From: JBIKLM01 sp044375105
GTDB lineage: Bacteria; Planctomycetota; UBA1135; GCA-002686595
Length of the DNA stretch: 64,000 nt
Assembly (NCBI GenBank): GCA_044375105.1
Contig: JBILNK010000001.1
Span: 1-64,000, forward strand
Direction of reading: 5' to 3'
The position numbers and the translations under genes were made by a program. Every line of letters starts with the position of its first letter. Position 1 is the first letter of the stretch. Below, piece by piece: positions 44,448 through 54,539 of this stretch. The notes under the pieces were generated by a model, which saw only the letters and a list, made by a program, of their open reading frames with translations, was not told the DNA's origin and did not search any database.

Positions 44448-46334
44448 ATGACCCCCGCGATCCTCCGCTGGCCCTTGGCCCTGTGCCTGCTGAGCGCCGC
44501 CGTAGCGCTCCTCGCTCAGCGCCTCGAGCTCGCGACCGGCGAGAACGGCTCGCTGCTGACGAGCTCCGGCTGGTTCGGCAGTGCGAGCCTGGCCGCCGAA
44601 CAGGCCGTGGACTGGCTGGAAAGCCATCGGCTCGAGCTGCGCCTGTTGGTCTTCGGTCTGGCGGGCGGCGTGGCGCTGCTCTTGGCGCGGCGCGCCAGTC
44701 TGTGGACCCTGCTGCTGGCGCTGGCCGGCGGCCTCGCGCTCGATCCCCTGCAGGCCTCCTTCGCGCTCGGGCTGGTCGGCGAAGGCGCCGCGAACTCCCT
44801 GGAGCTCGAACACGCCCGCCGCGCCCTGGCCATGACGCTGCTGCTGGCCGCACTGCTGGCCGCCTGCCCGGCGCGCGGCGCACAGACCGCGCTGCCCCTG
44901 GAGCGGGCCCACAACGGCGCGGCGCTGCTCGCGGAGCTGCTCCTGGCCGGCGCGGTATCCCTGGGCCTAGGTCTGCTGTTGTCCGAGCGCTGGCTCGAAG
45001 GCCAGCCCCTGACCAACGACGGCAAGGCTTACCTGTGGCAGGCGCGGCTGTTCGCGCAGGGCCAGCTGAGCCTGCCGGGCGGCCCCTGGACCGATTTTTT
45101 CCCAGCGCGTCAGATCTACTCGGGCGGGCTGGTCTTCTCGAAGTACCCGCCGGGGCACTCGCTGGTGCTCGCGTTGGGCCTGGCCATCGGCGCCGCCAAG
45201 GCCTGGGTCTGGGCGGGGGCTCTGCTCGCCCCCGCCGGGGTCTGGTACCTGGCGGGCCGGCTCGGATTCGAGCGGCCGCGCCTGGCGGCCTGGGTGTTCG
45301 CGCTCTCGCCGATGGCGATCGGCATCCACGGCTTGTGGTTGGCCCACGGCAGCTCGTTGCCCAGCGGCCTCTTGTTCCTGTGTGCGGCGGAAAGCGCCCT
45401 GGCGCGCTGCGCCACCGGCCGGCCCGCGGCGGCCCGCGCCAGCTTGGCCGGGCTGGCCTTGGGCCTGTGCTTCCTGGCGCGCCCTGGCACCGCACTAGCT
45501 CTGTGCCTGCCGCATCTAGGCAGTCTGTGGGCGCGCGCGCCGCGCTCGCGGGCGGCGCTCTTCGGCGCCACGCTGCTCGGCGCCCTGCCGGCGCTGGTCG
45601 TCTACCTGACCTTCAATCAGCAGCTGACCGGATCCCCCTGGCTGTCGCCCTACGAGCTCTACGCGGCCGAGCGCTCGCCCAACGACCGCTGGGGCCTGGT
45701 CAACCTGGGCACCGCCTGGCCCAACACGGCCTTCAACTTGGGGCGCCTCGACCGCTGGCTGACCGGCAGCGCCGGCGGGCTGGCGCTGCTGGTCGTCGGC
45801 GTGCGCGCCAGCTGGCCGGCCGCGCGCCTCTCGATCGCCCTGGGGGTGCCCCTGTGTCTGCTCGGCTTCTACGCCCTGCTGCGTTTCCACGGGGTGCCCT
45901 GGGCTGGCCCGTCGTACCTGGTCGAAGGCCTGCCGCTGATGGCATGCCTGGCCAGCGCAGGCCTGGCGCGCGTCGCGGCGCGCCTGGCGCCGGCGGCGCG
46001 CCCCCTGCTGGCGCCCCTCCTCGCTGGAGCGGCCGGCTGGATGCTGGCAGTGCAGTTCGAGCAAGCCGGGCGGGAATACGCGTTGCGCAGCCGCGCCGAG
46101 GCGGCGGCCCGCGCCGCCCCGCTGCAGCCCGCGCTGGTCTTCGTGCCGCTGCGGAATGAGCAGGAAATCAAACGCTTCCACCTGGCCCCGCCCCTCGAGC
46201 GCGAGCCCTTCGTGCTGGCCCGGGACCTCGGCCCGCGCAATCGCGAACTGCAGCGCGCCTGGAGAGACTTCTGCGCCTACCGTTTCGATCCGGACAGCGG
46301 CAGCTTGACGCCGCTGCCGCCGCCGGAGCGTTGA
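44448..46334 (+). CDS. Polytopic membrane protein, GT-C glycosyltransferase-like
   Basis: A 628-residue integral membrane protein with about 11-12 hydrophobic segments and a C-terminal soluble tail of about 90 residues. After an N-terminal cluster of four membrane segments, the first long loop holds LTNDGKAYLWQARLFAQGQL (about 188-207), where an Asp in a conserved position is typical of ArnT/PMT-type lipid-linked sugar transferases. FSKYPPGHSLVLALG at about 230 resembles the PP-x-x-x loop of the same clan. It would transfer sugar from a polyprenyl carrier to an acceptor outside the membrane. The ATG at MTPAILRWP is preceded by the 42-bp divergent promoter region. Confidence 0.82.
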   Translation: MTPAILRWPLALCLLSAAVALLAQRLELATGENGSLLTSSGWFGSASLAAEQAVDWLESHRLELRLLVFGLAGGVALLLARRASLWTLLLALAGGLALDPLQASFALGLVGEGAANSLELEHARRALAMTLLLAALLAACPARGAQTALPLERAHNGAALLAELLLAGAVSLGLGLLLSERWLEGQPLTNDGKAYLWQARLFAQGQLSLPGGPWTDFFPARQIYSGGLVFSKYPPGHSLVLALGLAIGAAKAWVWAGALLAPAGVWYLAGRLGFERPRLAAWVFALSPMAIGIHGLWLAHGSSLPSGLLFLCAAESALARCATGRPAAARASLAGLALGLCFLARPGTALALCLPHLGSLWARAPRSRAALFGATLLGALPALVVYLTFNQQLTGSPWLSPYELYAAERSPNDRWGLVNLGTAWPNTAFNLGRLDRWLTGSAGGLALLVVGVRASWPAARLSIALGVPLCLLGFYALLRFHGVPWAGPSYLVEGLPLMACLASAGLARVAARLAPAARPLLAPLLAGAAGWMLAVQFEQAGREYALRSRAEAAARAAPLQPALVFVPLRNEQEIKRFHLAPPLEREPFVLARDLGPRNRELQRAWRDFCAYRFDPDSGSLTPLPPPER

Positions 46335-47029
46335 AGTGCTGCGGCAGCATCTCGCGCTGCGCCCAAGCCGCGATACCAGCCTGGCAGCATGCCTTCGGGC
46401 CGCCATCCGGCGGCCGCAGGGGCTGCGGAACGTCGCTGCGCGCCGATTTTTTGTTTTTCTCCGGGATGGGCTGAAAGAGCTCCTGCATCCGACGATTCCT
46501 GGGAATTCGGGCGGCTCCAAGCGAAAGGAGGTGCTCCGCTCGAGGATGTACGCCGCGCAGCGATAGCGCTCCCGGCTTTGGCCCCCCAAGAGCTCGGCGG
46601 GGTCTTTGCTGCTGTATCCACGGAATCGCCCGGTAACCCGCAGAGCGCTGATGTCCGCCCGGATGCCTGAAGCGAGCCGCTTTCCAGCCCGAGGGCCGCG
46701 TGAACCGGGCAGCTGAGGATCAAGGTTTGCACGGGGCCGCGGGGGGCCGCGCGAGCTGGCTACGCGGCAGATTTTTCTCGGTCGGCCCGGCAGAGCGTCC
46801 CGAGCTGCGCGGCTGCGGGGATTCGCAAGTCCTGTGGCCAGGCGGAGCTGCGCGAGGACGGCCAGATCGGGGGGGCGGGAGCCGTTGCGGAACTGGCGAC
46901 ACGCGCCGCTCGTGAGGGCCAAAATTGTCCTGGCCGCGCTCGCTTCTGGCCGCCAGGGCACGCCTCGTCCCGAGCGACCTTCCGAGCTTCCACGAATCGC
47001 TCGCCGGCCTGTCTTCGGCCAACCCATTC
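46335..47029. other. Long non-coding stretch with terminator
   Basis: About 695 bp between two GT-C genes on the + strand. It contains the intrinsic terminator at 46408-46458 and is less GC-rich and less biased than its neighbours, with several A/T-richer patches (gattcctgggaattcgg, gcagatttttctcgg). No tRNA or known structured RNA was recognised. A small untranslated RNA cannot be excluded. Confidence 0.45.
46408..46458 (+). terminator. Rho-independent terminator after the first GT-C gene
   Basis: CGGCG-GC-CGCAG (46408-46419) pairs with CTGCG-CGCCG (46436-46445) in a 10-bp stem with a two-base bulge. The stem is followed directly by ATTTTTTGTTTTT. This is one of the two clearest intrinsic terminators in the window. 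Confidence 0.78.
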
Positions 47030-48529
47030 ATGCCCTCCTCTGCCCGCTTGCAACAGCCGGCGCCCCCCAGGCGCGTCTTCGTTTGGTTCCTGGGCGCCCT
47101 GTGCGCTTGGGCCTTGGCCCAATGGCTGTGGGTGCGGCCCGAATCGATCGGGGCCTCCTGGCGCGAGTGCGACACCCAGGCGATCGCGCGCAATTTCCAC
47201 CGTTTCGGGCTCGACCTTCTGCGCCCGCGCATCGACTGGGGCGGGGATGGACCCGGTTTCGTGGAGAGCGAGCTGCCGCTCTACACCGCCGGGGTCGCTC
47301 TGCTGCTGAACCGTTTCGGTGAAGCGGAATGGCCCGGCCAGCTGCTGTCCCTGCTGGCCCTCTGCGCCACGGCATCGGCCCTGGCCCTCGGGACGCGCCA
47401 GCGCTTCGGCAACGCACCGGCGGCCCTGTGCGGGCTGGCGCTGCTCGGCAGCCAACTCGGGGTCTCCCTGTCGATCAGCGTGATGCCGGACGCCAGCGCG
47501 CTCTTATGCTTCACGCTGGGCTGGTTGGCGTTCCTCGACTACGCGGACAGCGGTCGCCGGCGTTCCCTGTGGTTGGCGGGGGCCGCGACCCTGTTGGCGG
47601 CCTGGATCAAAGCCCCGGCCCTGCAGCTCGGGGTGGCCCAGTTCCTGCTGCTGGCGCTCTCGCACCGCGAGCGCCTGCGCCGGCCGGAGACCTGGCTGGT
47701 GTGGGCCCTGGTGCTGTGCGGCGCGGCCCTGCAGCTCTGGCACGCGCGCCAGCTCTACCTCGAGACCGGCCTGACCTTCGGCGTGCTGTCCGGCGGCGAC
47801 ACCAAATTCCCCCACGCCGAGCACCTGGCGATGCCTGGCCTGTACCTGGATCTGGTCGCCATGGCGTTGCGTTTCGGGCCGGGCCTGATCGGGTTGGCGG
47901 CGGGCGCCGCGCTGCTGTGGACCCGCCGCATGGGAGCAGCCGAGCTGGCCCTGGCGGCTTCCTACGTCCTGGGGGCCGTCGTGTCGATGCGCTACAGCCA
48001 CAGCCCGGACAGCGGGGCGCACTATCACATGTTCGGCACGCTGCTCGGCTCCTGGTGGGTGGGCAAGGCGGCCTGGGTGGCGACGCAGCGCTCTTGGGCC
48101 TGGCGCGGGCGGTCGGTCTTCGCCGCAGCGAGCCTGGGCCTGGCGGTGGCGCCGTACCTCGGCCACGCGCTGCTGGAACGCGATTGGCGGCGCCAGGTGA
48201 CCACGGCCCAGACCGTCGAACTGGCGCGACTGGCGGCCGAGCACAGCCGCCCCGGGGAACTCCTGGTGGTGCGCTCGCCGAAACCGCGCGAGGACCCCTT
48301 CTGGCGCCGGCGCAACAACTTCGAGGAGCCCACGATCCTGTACCTGGCCGATCGGCGCGGCTGGGTGCTGCCCGCGGACGAGCCCCTGGATCGAGGGCTC
48401 GAGGACTGCCGCCGGCGCGGAGCGCGGCTGTTCGTCGATGGCCGCCCCGCCAGCCTCGCCCCCCCGCCGCCCGTGCCTGGCGCCCGGCTGCTGTTCGCCG
48501 GCAGCCAAGGCAGCCTCTGGAGCCTCTAG
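47030..48529 (+). CDS. Polytopic membrane protein, GT39/ArnT-like glycosyltransferase
   Basis: A 499-residue membrane protein with about ten hydrophobic helices and a C-terminal soluble domain. The first periplasmic loop has SWRECDTQAIARNFHRFG, where D38 and the ArNF segment match the acidic motif of PMT/ArnT-type transferases. It has WKAP-like WIKAPALQLG in a later loop. It probably transfers a sugar from polyprenyl phosphate to a lipid or protein. I start at MPSSARLQQ; a longer frame upstream contains low-complexity sequence. It lies upstream of a GT4 gene and downstream of another GT-C gene, so the group may build an envelope glycan. Confidence 0.85.
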   Translation: MPSSARLQQPAPPRRVFVWFLGALCAWALAQWLWVRPESIGASWRECDTQAIARNFHRFGLDLLRPRIDWGGDGPGFVESELPLYTAGVALLLNRFGEAEWPGQLLSLLALCATASALALGTRQRFGNAPAALCGLALLGSQLGVSLSISVMPDASALLCFTLGWLAFLDYADSGRRRSLWLAGAATLLAAWIKAPALQLGVAQFLLLALSHRERLRRPETWLVWALVLCGAALQLWHARQLYLETGLTFGVLSGGDTKFPHAEHLAMPGLYLDLVAMALRFGPGLIGLAAGAALLWTRRMGAAELALAASYVLGAVVSMRYSHSPDSGAHYHMFGTLLGSWWVGKAAWVATQRSWAWRGRSVFAAASLGLAVAPYLGHALLERDWRRQVTTAQTVELARLAAEHSRPGELLVVRSPKPREDPFWRRRNNFEEPTILYLADRRGWVLPADEPLDRGLEDCRRRGARLFVDGRPASLAPPPPVPGARLLFAGSQGSLWSL

Positions 48530-48537
48530 GGACAAGG

Positions 48538-48565
48538 GCCCCCCCAGCTTGGCGGCGGGGGGGGC
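48538..48565 (+). terminator. 8-bp G/C hairpin after the GT39-like gene
   Basis: GCCCCCCC and GGGGGGGC form a G/C stem with a 12-nt loop, 9 bp after the stop. No T tract follows, so termination is only a suggestion; the next gene is on the same strand 93 bp on. Confidence 0.4.
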
Positions 48566-48657
48566 TCGCACCGGTCTCTAAAGCCGAGGCCGCTTCGGCC
48601 GACGGCTGCCGGCGACCCTTGGAGAAGCGCCGCACCGGGCCCTAGGCTCAGTGCCCC

Positions 48658-49821
48658 GTGTCCACCCCCCAACGACCTCCTGACCGCCGCAACCTGCGCG
48701 TCGCCTTCCCGATCTACTGCTCCGGCAGCGCGATCCCGGCCTGCATCCTGGCGGTCTGCGATCGGCTCCAAGGCGCGCCGTTCGGCGTCGAATACTGGGC
48801 CCCGGCGGTCGAGCCCTCCGTGCAGCGCCCCTACCACCGCGTGCCCCTGCCGCGCCTGGCAACGCGGCTTTGGTACCGGCTCGGCCTAGCGGAGACCGGC
48901 CTGCGAGAGCTGCTCGAGCGCCGGTATCTGAAGATCGTTCGGCCCGGCGACATCGCCTATCTGTGGCCAGCGCTTTCGCTCGATTTCTTCGAGCGCCTGG
49001 CCGAACGCGGCATCCCGATCGTGCTCGAGCGCGTCAACAGCCATCGCCGCAACTCGATGCGCGTGCTGGACGACGCCTACCGGCGCCTGGGGCTCCCGGC
49101 CAACCACGGCATCACCATGCGCGATGCGGACATCGAATCGCGCAAGCTAGCCCTGGCCACGCGGGTCTTCTGCCCGAGCCCGCTGGTGCATCGCTCGCTG
49201 CTCGATCAGGGCGTGCCCGAGCACAAGCTGTTCCATACCTCCTACGCCTGGGATTCGCGCGACTTCCGCGTCGAGCGCCGCCCGCGCGGTCCGGGCCACG
49301 TGCCCCTGTTCCTGTTCGTAGCCAACGGCACCGTGCGCAAGGGCCTCGCGCAGCTGCTCGAGTATTGGGCCGCCGCCGGGCTGCGCGCGCGGCTGCGCAT
49401 CGTCGGGCCGATCGAGGCCGCGCTCCAGGAGCGCTGCGCATCCGAGCTGGCGCGGCCGGACGTCGAGCACCTGCCCTATCGCAATCGCCTCGACGACCTG
49501 TACGGCGAAGCGGACGTGTTCGTGTTGCCCAGCCACGAGGAAGGCAGCCCGCTGGTGACCTACCTGGCCTTGGGGGCCGGACTGCCCTGCCTGGTCAGCC
49601 CGGCCGGCGCGGGCGGCGTGGTCGAGGACCGCGTGCACGGGCTGGTGCGCGATCCCTACGACGAAGTCGGCTGGATCTCCGCCCTGCGCGAGCTGGCCGG
49701 CGACCAGGCCCTGCGCGAGCGGCTCGGCGCGGCGGCCCGCGAGCAGGCCGAGAATTACACCTGGGACCAGGTCGGCGCCCGGCGCCGCGCGGAATTCGAA
49801 CGCCTGTTCGCCGGCGTTTGA
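48658..49821 (+). CDS. Glycosyltransferase family 4-like protein
   Basis: A 387-residue cytoplasmic GT-B transferase. The N-terminal domain starts LRVAFPIYCSGSAIPACILA. The C-terminal domain has LFLFVANGTVRKGLAQLLEYW (about 220-240), LRIVGP and the donor-site region DVFVLPSHEEGSPLVTYLALGAGLP (about 286-310), with an E-x7-E-type arrangement replaced by EEGSPLVTYLA. It ends in a helix crossing back to the first domain (ENYTWDQVGARRRAEFERL). The start is a GTG. The sugar and acceptor are unknown; context with the two GT-C genes points to envelope or exopolysaccharide glycan. No flippase or polymerase gene is adjacent. Confidence 0.88.
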   Translation: MSTPQRPPDRRNLRVAFPIYCSGSAIPACILAVCDRLQGAPFGVEYWAPAVEPSVQRPYHRVPLPRLATRLWYRLGLAETGLRELLERRYLKIVRPGDIAYLWPALSLDFFERLAERGIPIVLERVNSHRRNSMRVLDDAYRRLGLPANHGITMRDADIESRKLALATRVFCPSPLVHRSLLDQGVPEHKLFHTSYAWDSRDFRVERRPRGPGHVPLFLFVANGTVRKGLAQLLEYWAAAGLRARLRIVGPIEAALQERCASELARPDVEHLPYRNRLDDLYGEADVFVLPSHEEGSPLVTYLALGAGLPCLVSPAGAGGVVEDRVHGLVRDPYDEVGWISALRELAGDQALRERLGAAAREQAENYTWDQVGARRRAEFERLFAGV

Positions 49822-49950
49822 CGGGCTGGTCCAGGCGCTCGGAGCGAGCCCGAGCCAGTGCTTTCTCGAGCCTGGGGGAGGCGGGGGGGAATCGGGGCGC
49901 CGCGGCGATCCCGGCCTGTCCGGCCGCCGGATGCGAGCCCGGCGGCGGAG

Positions 49951-50670
<720 letters not shown>

Positions 50671-50813
50671 GGCTAAAGCCTGGGATGGCGCGAGCCTAGT
50701 CTAGGGCCAGGCGGCGCAGGAGCCGCTGCGCGCGATCGCCGGCCGGCGGCGCCGACGCGCGCGCTCGCCCGGCCTGGCCCGGCCGCCCCACAGCACACCC
50801 AGCTTCCGACTCC

Positions 50814-51218
50814 ATGCCCGACCTGGCCCAACGCATCCGTGACTTCCTGGCGGCCCCGGCCTTCGGCGTGGCCGGCGCTTCGACCAACCGCGAAAAGTAC
50901 GGCAACAAGGTGCTGCGCTGCTATCTGCAACACGGCCGGCGTGCCTTCGGCATCAACCCGCGCGCGACGGACATCGAGGGCGTGCCCTGCTTTCCCGATC
51001 TGGCCAGCCTGCCCGCGGAGGTCAGCGCCCTGTCCCTGATCACGCCGCCCAAGATCAGCGCAGCGCTGATCGAAGCCTGCGCAAACAGCCGGATCCGCCG
51101 GGTCTGGTTCCAGCCCGGCGCGGAGAGCCGCCTGGCGCTGCAGCGCGCCGAAGCGCTGGGGCTCGAACCGATCGCCGGAGGCGCCTGCCTGCTGGTGGTG
51201 CTCGGTTTCCGCGAGTAG
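50814..51218 (+). CDS. CoA-binding domain protein (YccU-like)
   Basis: A 134-residue Rossmann protein of the small CoA-binding family related to the N-terminus of succinyl-CoA synthetase alpha. It shows FGVAGASTNREKYGNKVLRCY (about 17-37), the site that normally binds the CoA pantetheine or phosphate, then INPRATDIEGVPCFPDL and a C-terminal RRVWFQPGAESR. Family proteins such as E. coli YccU are of unknown function. Length is normal. The ATG follows 143 bp after the divergent nth start. Confidence 0.9.
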   Translation: MPDLAQRIRDFLAAPAFGVAGASTNREKYGNKVLRCYLQHGRRAFGINPRATDIEGVPCFPDLASLPAEVSALSLITPPKISAALIEACANSRIRRVWFQPGAESRLALQRAEALGLEPIAGGACLLVVLGFRE

Positions 51219-51423
51219 CGGCGGGCTCGATCCTGGCCGGGTCTGCCGAAGGGGCCGCGCGGGGCGCCGATCCGAAGGGCTGGCGTCGGCCGCCCGGCTC
51301 CGGAAACGGAACCCGCGGCCCTGGGGCCTGGCCGCAGGGCGCCGCCGGGCGCCGCGGCAGATCTCTGCGAGCCGCGACGCCGGGCCGCTTGTCGACGCAA
51401 CGGGTCCCGCTGCGCTGGCGGCG

Positions 51424-51470
51424 AAAATTTTTTTGTTTTCAGCCGATCAGCCGCCGGATTTTTTCTTTTT
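51424..51470. other. T-rich element at the 3' end of the AsmA-like gene
   Basis: GAAAA followed by a seven-T run, then GTTTTC, then the AsmA-like stop, whose last codons encode a Lys tract, KKKKSGG. GGCGGC on the left and GCCGCC on the right can also pair around it. It is the most A/T-rich spot for several kb in either direction. It may end a + strand transcript or just reflect the Lys codons. Confidence 0.35.
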
Positions 51471-53777
51471 GAGCTGCTCGAGCAGGCCGCCCAGTCCGCC
51501 GGGCAGCTGCACGGGCGCTTGCTCGAGCAGCCCGGGCAGTTTGTCGCCGACCTGCTCCAGCAAACCTGCCTCCAGGGCGCGCTGGGCGGCCTGCTGCAGG
51601 ATCTCGCTGCTGCCCGGGCCGAGGCCCAGCTCGGGCGCTTCGGGACGCCCGGAGAGGCGCAGCGGGATGGCGGTCTCCGCCGGCAGGAAGCGGCGCGCTT
51701 GTTCGAGGGTCTGGCCGAGCTCGCCGCCGATGGCCGAGAGCGGCAAGCGCGCGTCGATCTCGAAGCGGCCGCCGACCAGGTCGTAGCCTCCGGAGAAGGG
51801 CAGGCGCTGCCCGGCCAGCTCGAGCGCCAGATCGCTATAGCCCACGCGGCCCCCGACGATCGAAAGCTCGAAGGGGGCCAGGCGCTGGCCCCGGAAGCGT
51901 CCGGCGGCCGGCCAGAGCTTTGCCAGCGGGGCCAGCAGGCTGCCGTCGGCCGAGCCCAGGTCGAGGCGCAGGCGTCCATCGAACCGGCGCAGGTCCCCGT
52001 CGAGGGGCAGGCGCAGCTCGCTCCAGGACAGCTTGGCGCGCTGGCCGGACGGCGGCCCGCTGAGCTGGCTCACGAGCGGCAGCAGGCCGCCCACCAGCCG
52101 CCGGCTGGCGACCTCGTCGAGGGCGAAGGAGAGCTGCTCGCGGCCATCGGCGGGCGCGCCGCTCTCGAACAGGCCTTGAGCCAAGCGCCCGTCCATGCGC
52201 AGGGCGCAGCGCGAGGAGGTCAGCTCGAGCTGCAGGGGTCCCGCGACCGCCAGCGGATCCGCCAGCGGCAGGCTCAGCTCGGCTGCGGACAGGCGCAGGT
52301 CGAGGCGCTCGCCGAGCACATCGGCGCACAGCCCGCGGCTGGCCAGCAGGCCATCGAGCTGGGCGGACGAGAGGCCGTCGACGCGCAGCTCGAGGGGCCC
52401 GCCGCTGGCGCGGCCGGCGAGCAGATCGGGCCACAGCTGGGTCCAGGGCGCCGCTTCGAGGCGCACGGTCAGGGGCGCCGGGGTGCGCGCCGGGGACTCG
52501 ATGCGGCCGGTCAGCAGCGCAGACAGCCGCGCGCCCGGAGCCTGTTCGAGGGACAGGCTCAAGGCCGCCAGGTTGGCGCCCGCCCTGGGAGCGCTGGCGG
52601 GCCCGGCCAGGGTGAGGTTGGGCAGGGAGAGGCGCGCGGAGAGATCCAGGCCCGCGAGCGCTTCCGCCGGCTGGAGCCGTGCTCCGTCCAGCGGCAGCCG
52701 CAGAGACAGGCGCTCGAACAGGACCTCGAGCGGGCCGGGCCCAGGGGCCAGGCGCCGGCCCTGCGGCGGTGCCGGCCACAGGCGCTGCCAGAGCGCCGCG
52801 CTGGGCTCCAGCCAGAGCTGGCCGCCCGGATCGACGCTCAGCAGATCGGGAGCGAAGGTGAGCACCTGCTCGGCCCGGACGCGCGGGCTCGTCAGCCTGA
52901 GGCGGCCGCGGCCGTGCTCGGGACGCAGCCCGGGGCCCTCCAGGCCGAACTCGAGCTGCACGTCGAAGCGCGCGCCGAGGGCCTCCGACAGCAGCCCGTC
53001 GGCCGCGAGCAGGGCGTCGAACAGGCCGCTGGGCATGGCCTCGCCGCTCAGGGTCGCCTCCAGGGCCGCGCCGGAAGCGGCGCCCGGGCCCTGGCGCCGC
53101 AGGCTGAGCTCGAAGGAGCCCGGCTCGGGCTCGACCAGGCGGCCCGCCAGGTGGCCTTCCAACAGGCCGCCAGGACGCACGGCGAAGCGCCCCGCGAGCC
53201 CCTCGATGCGCACCCCCGGGGCCGGGGCCCCGGGGACCAGATCGCGGAACGACAGGCGGCTCGGTTCGACCACCAGCTCGGCCCCGTCCGGCAGGCCTTC
53301 GCCTCGACCGCTCGGGTCGCCGTCGGATCCGCTCCCGGAGTCGAACGTGGTGCCGTCCCGCGGGGCCAGCGCGCGCGTCAGGTTCAGCGCGCCCTCGGCG
53401 CTGCGCACCAGGTCGAGCTCGAACCGCAGCGTGCTCTGCCCGAGCTGGCGGCCCTCTGAGCGCACCCAGGTGCTGAGCGGCTCGAGGCCCAGCTCCAGGG
53501 AACCGACCGACGCGCCCTCGGGATCGAGCAGCCTGGCCGACAGGCGCTGCCGCCCGCGGAAGGACAGCTCGAGGCTCTGCACGTCCAATTCGCCGTGGAT
53601 CGCCTCGCGGGAGCCCGCTTCGATCCAGCCGGGCAGGAGCCACGAAAGCAGCGGTCCGCTCAGGAACACCAGCGCCGCGATCCCGCCGATCCCGAACGCC
53701 AGGCAGCCCAGGGGCCAGCGCAGCCAGCTGCGCCGGCGCGGCGGCGCCGAGGTTGTTTGGTCTGCTGCGTCTTGCAT
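51447..53777 (-). CDS. AsmA-like membrane-anchored protein
   Basis: A 776-residue protein with an N-terminal membrane segment (WPLGCLAFGIGGIAALVFLSGPLLSWLLPG, of which the helix is about 21-45) and an extended beta-rich periplasmic portion. Repeating strands of 8-12 residues with alternating hydrophobics, such as LELSFRGRQRLSARLLDPEG and LRFELDLVRS, resemble AsmA/TamB-type bridge proteins that carry lipids across the periplasm. No motif proves it, so the assignment is by architecture. The C-terminus ends in KKKKSGG. It begins 18 bp after the YqgE-like gene and is probably co-transcribed with it. Confidence 0.7.
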   Translation of the reverse strand: MQDAADQTTSAPPRRRSWLRWPLGCLAFGIGGIAALVFLSGPLLSWLLPGWIEAGSREAIHGELDVQSLELSFRGRQRLSARLLDPEGASVGSLELGLEPLSTWVRSEGRQLGQSTLRFELDLVRSAEGALNLTRALAPRDGTTFDSGSGSDGDPSGRGEGLPDGAELVVEPSRLSFRDLVPGAPAPGVRIEGLAGRFAVRPGGLLEGHLAGRLVEPEPGSFELSLRRQGPGAASGAALEATLSGEAMPSGLFDALLAADGLLSEALGARFDVQLEFGLEGPGLRPEHGRGRLRLTSPRVRAEQVLTFAPDLLSVDPGGQLWLEPSAALWQRLWPAPPQGRRLAPGPGPLEVLFERLSLRLPLDGARLQPAEALAGLDLSARLSLPNLTLAGPASAPRAGANLAALSLSLEQAPGARLSALLTGRIESPARTPAPLTVRLEAAPWTQLWPDLLAGRASGGPLELRVDGLSSAQLDGLLASRGLCADVLGERLDLRLSAAELSLPLADPLAVAGPLQLELTSSRCALRMDGRLAQGLFESGAPADGREQLSFALDEVASRRLVGGLLPLVSQLSGPPSGQRAKLSWSELRLPLDGDLRRFDGRLRLDLGSADGSLLAPLAKLWPAAGRFRGQRLAPFELSIVGGRVGYSDLALELAGQRLPFSGGYDLVGGRFEIDARLPLSAIGGELGQTLEQARRFLPAETAIPLRLSGRPEAPELGLGPGSSEILQQAAQRALEAGLLEQVGDKLPGLLEQAPVQLPGGLGGLLEQLKKKKSGG

Positions 53778-53795
53778 CGCAATCCCTCGAAAGCA

Positions 53796-54377
53796 TCAGT
53801 TGGGGCCGCTGCCGGGGGCCAGGCCGAGCCACGCATCCCCAGCGCCGCTCGAGGCCACGACCCGCCGCCAATCGTCCTCGCCCTGGGCGCTGAACACCAG
53901 CGGCGCGTCGAGCGGCGCCGGCACCCACGAGCCGTGCATCAGCTCGGCTTCGAGCTGGCCCGCGTCCCAGCCGGAATAACCCAGGAACAGACGCAGGCCG
54001 TCCACATCCACGCCGCGCGGGCGCTGCTGGGCACGCAGGTAGGCGGCCAACGCCTCGAGCTCGCCGCCCAAGAACAGGCCCTCGGCGATCTCCTGGCCGC
54101 CGGGGATCGACGCGGGGGCGCGGTGCAGGAACTGCAACCGAGAGTGGTCCACCGGCCCGCCCAGGTAGATCGGAGTGCCGAGTTTGGAGAGCAGCGGATG
54201 GTCCGGCACGAGGCGGTCGATGGTCACCCCCGTCGGCCGGTTGATCACGAAGCCGAGGGCCCCGCGCGGGCCGTGCTGACACAGGACCACGATCGACCGG
54301 GAGAAGTTTTGGTCCTCCAGATCGGGCCAGGCCGCTAAGAAGGTGCCCGGGGTGACGCGCCAGTGCTCGAGATCCAC
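53796..54377 (-). CDS. YqgE/AlgH family protein
   Basis: A 193-residue protein of the YqgE/AlgH (DUF179) family. It starts VTPGTFLAAWPDLEDQNFSRSIVVLCQHG, with the motif-rich parts FLAAWPDL and FSRSIVVL, then GALGFVINRPTGV, YLGGPVD and LFLGYSGWDAGQLEAEL. The family is widespread, but its function is poorly defined. I chose a GTG with CAGGAG six bases upstream, a strong ribosome site; GTG and TTG codons further upstream give longer versions without support. The AsmA-like gene follows at 18 bp. In other bacteria the family lies next to unrelated genes, so the context is uninformative. Confidence 0.9.
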   Translation of the reverse strand: MDLEHWRVTPGTFLAAWPDLEDQNFSRSIVVLCQHGPRGALGFVINRPTGVTIDRLVPDHPLLSKLGTPIYLGGPVDHSRLQFLHRAPASIPGGQEIAEGLFLGGELEALAAYLRAQQRPRGVDVDGLRLFLGYSGWDAGQLEAELMHGSWVPAPLDAPLVFSAQGEDDWRRVVASSGAGDAWLGLAPGSGPN

Positions 54378-54539
54378 CGAGTGCTCCTGCGGGGCCACGC
54401 TAACCCGCCGCCGGGGGCTCCACAAGCGGCCCTCGTTTTCGCAGCGGTCCGAAGCCCCGGCGAGCGCGGGGGCCGGAGTCGGCTCCGCAGCCGCACCCCG
54501 CGCACCGCGCGGAGGGCAGCGCGCACCGCGCCGTGCGCT

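Noticed and set aside
42632..46159. A 1175-codon open frame on the + strand
   Set aside because: It is antisense to the sulfatase-like gene and out of frame with the GT-C gene. The composition is Arg/Pro/Ala-rich, typical of high-GC shadow frames.
46336..46566. 76-residue frame on the + strand, and a perfect AAAGGAGGTG ribosome-site-like motif before ATG at 46546
   Set aside because: The ATG opens only a six-codon frame (MYAAQR) and the spacing of about 13 nt is too long. The longer frame runs through the terminator.
46277..46732. 151-residue frame on the minus strand in the GT-C intergenic gap
   Set aside because: Composition is Ser/Ala/Gly-rich with no motif, and it overlaps the end of the GT-C gene antisense.
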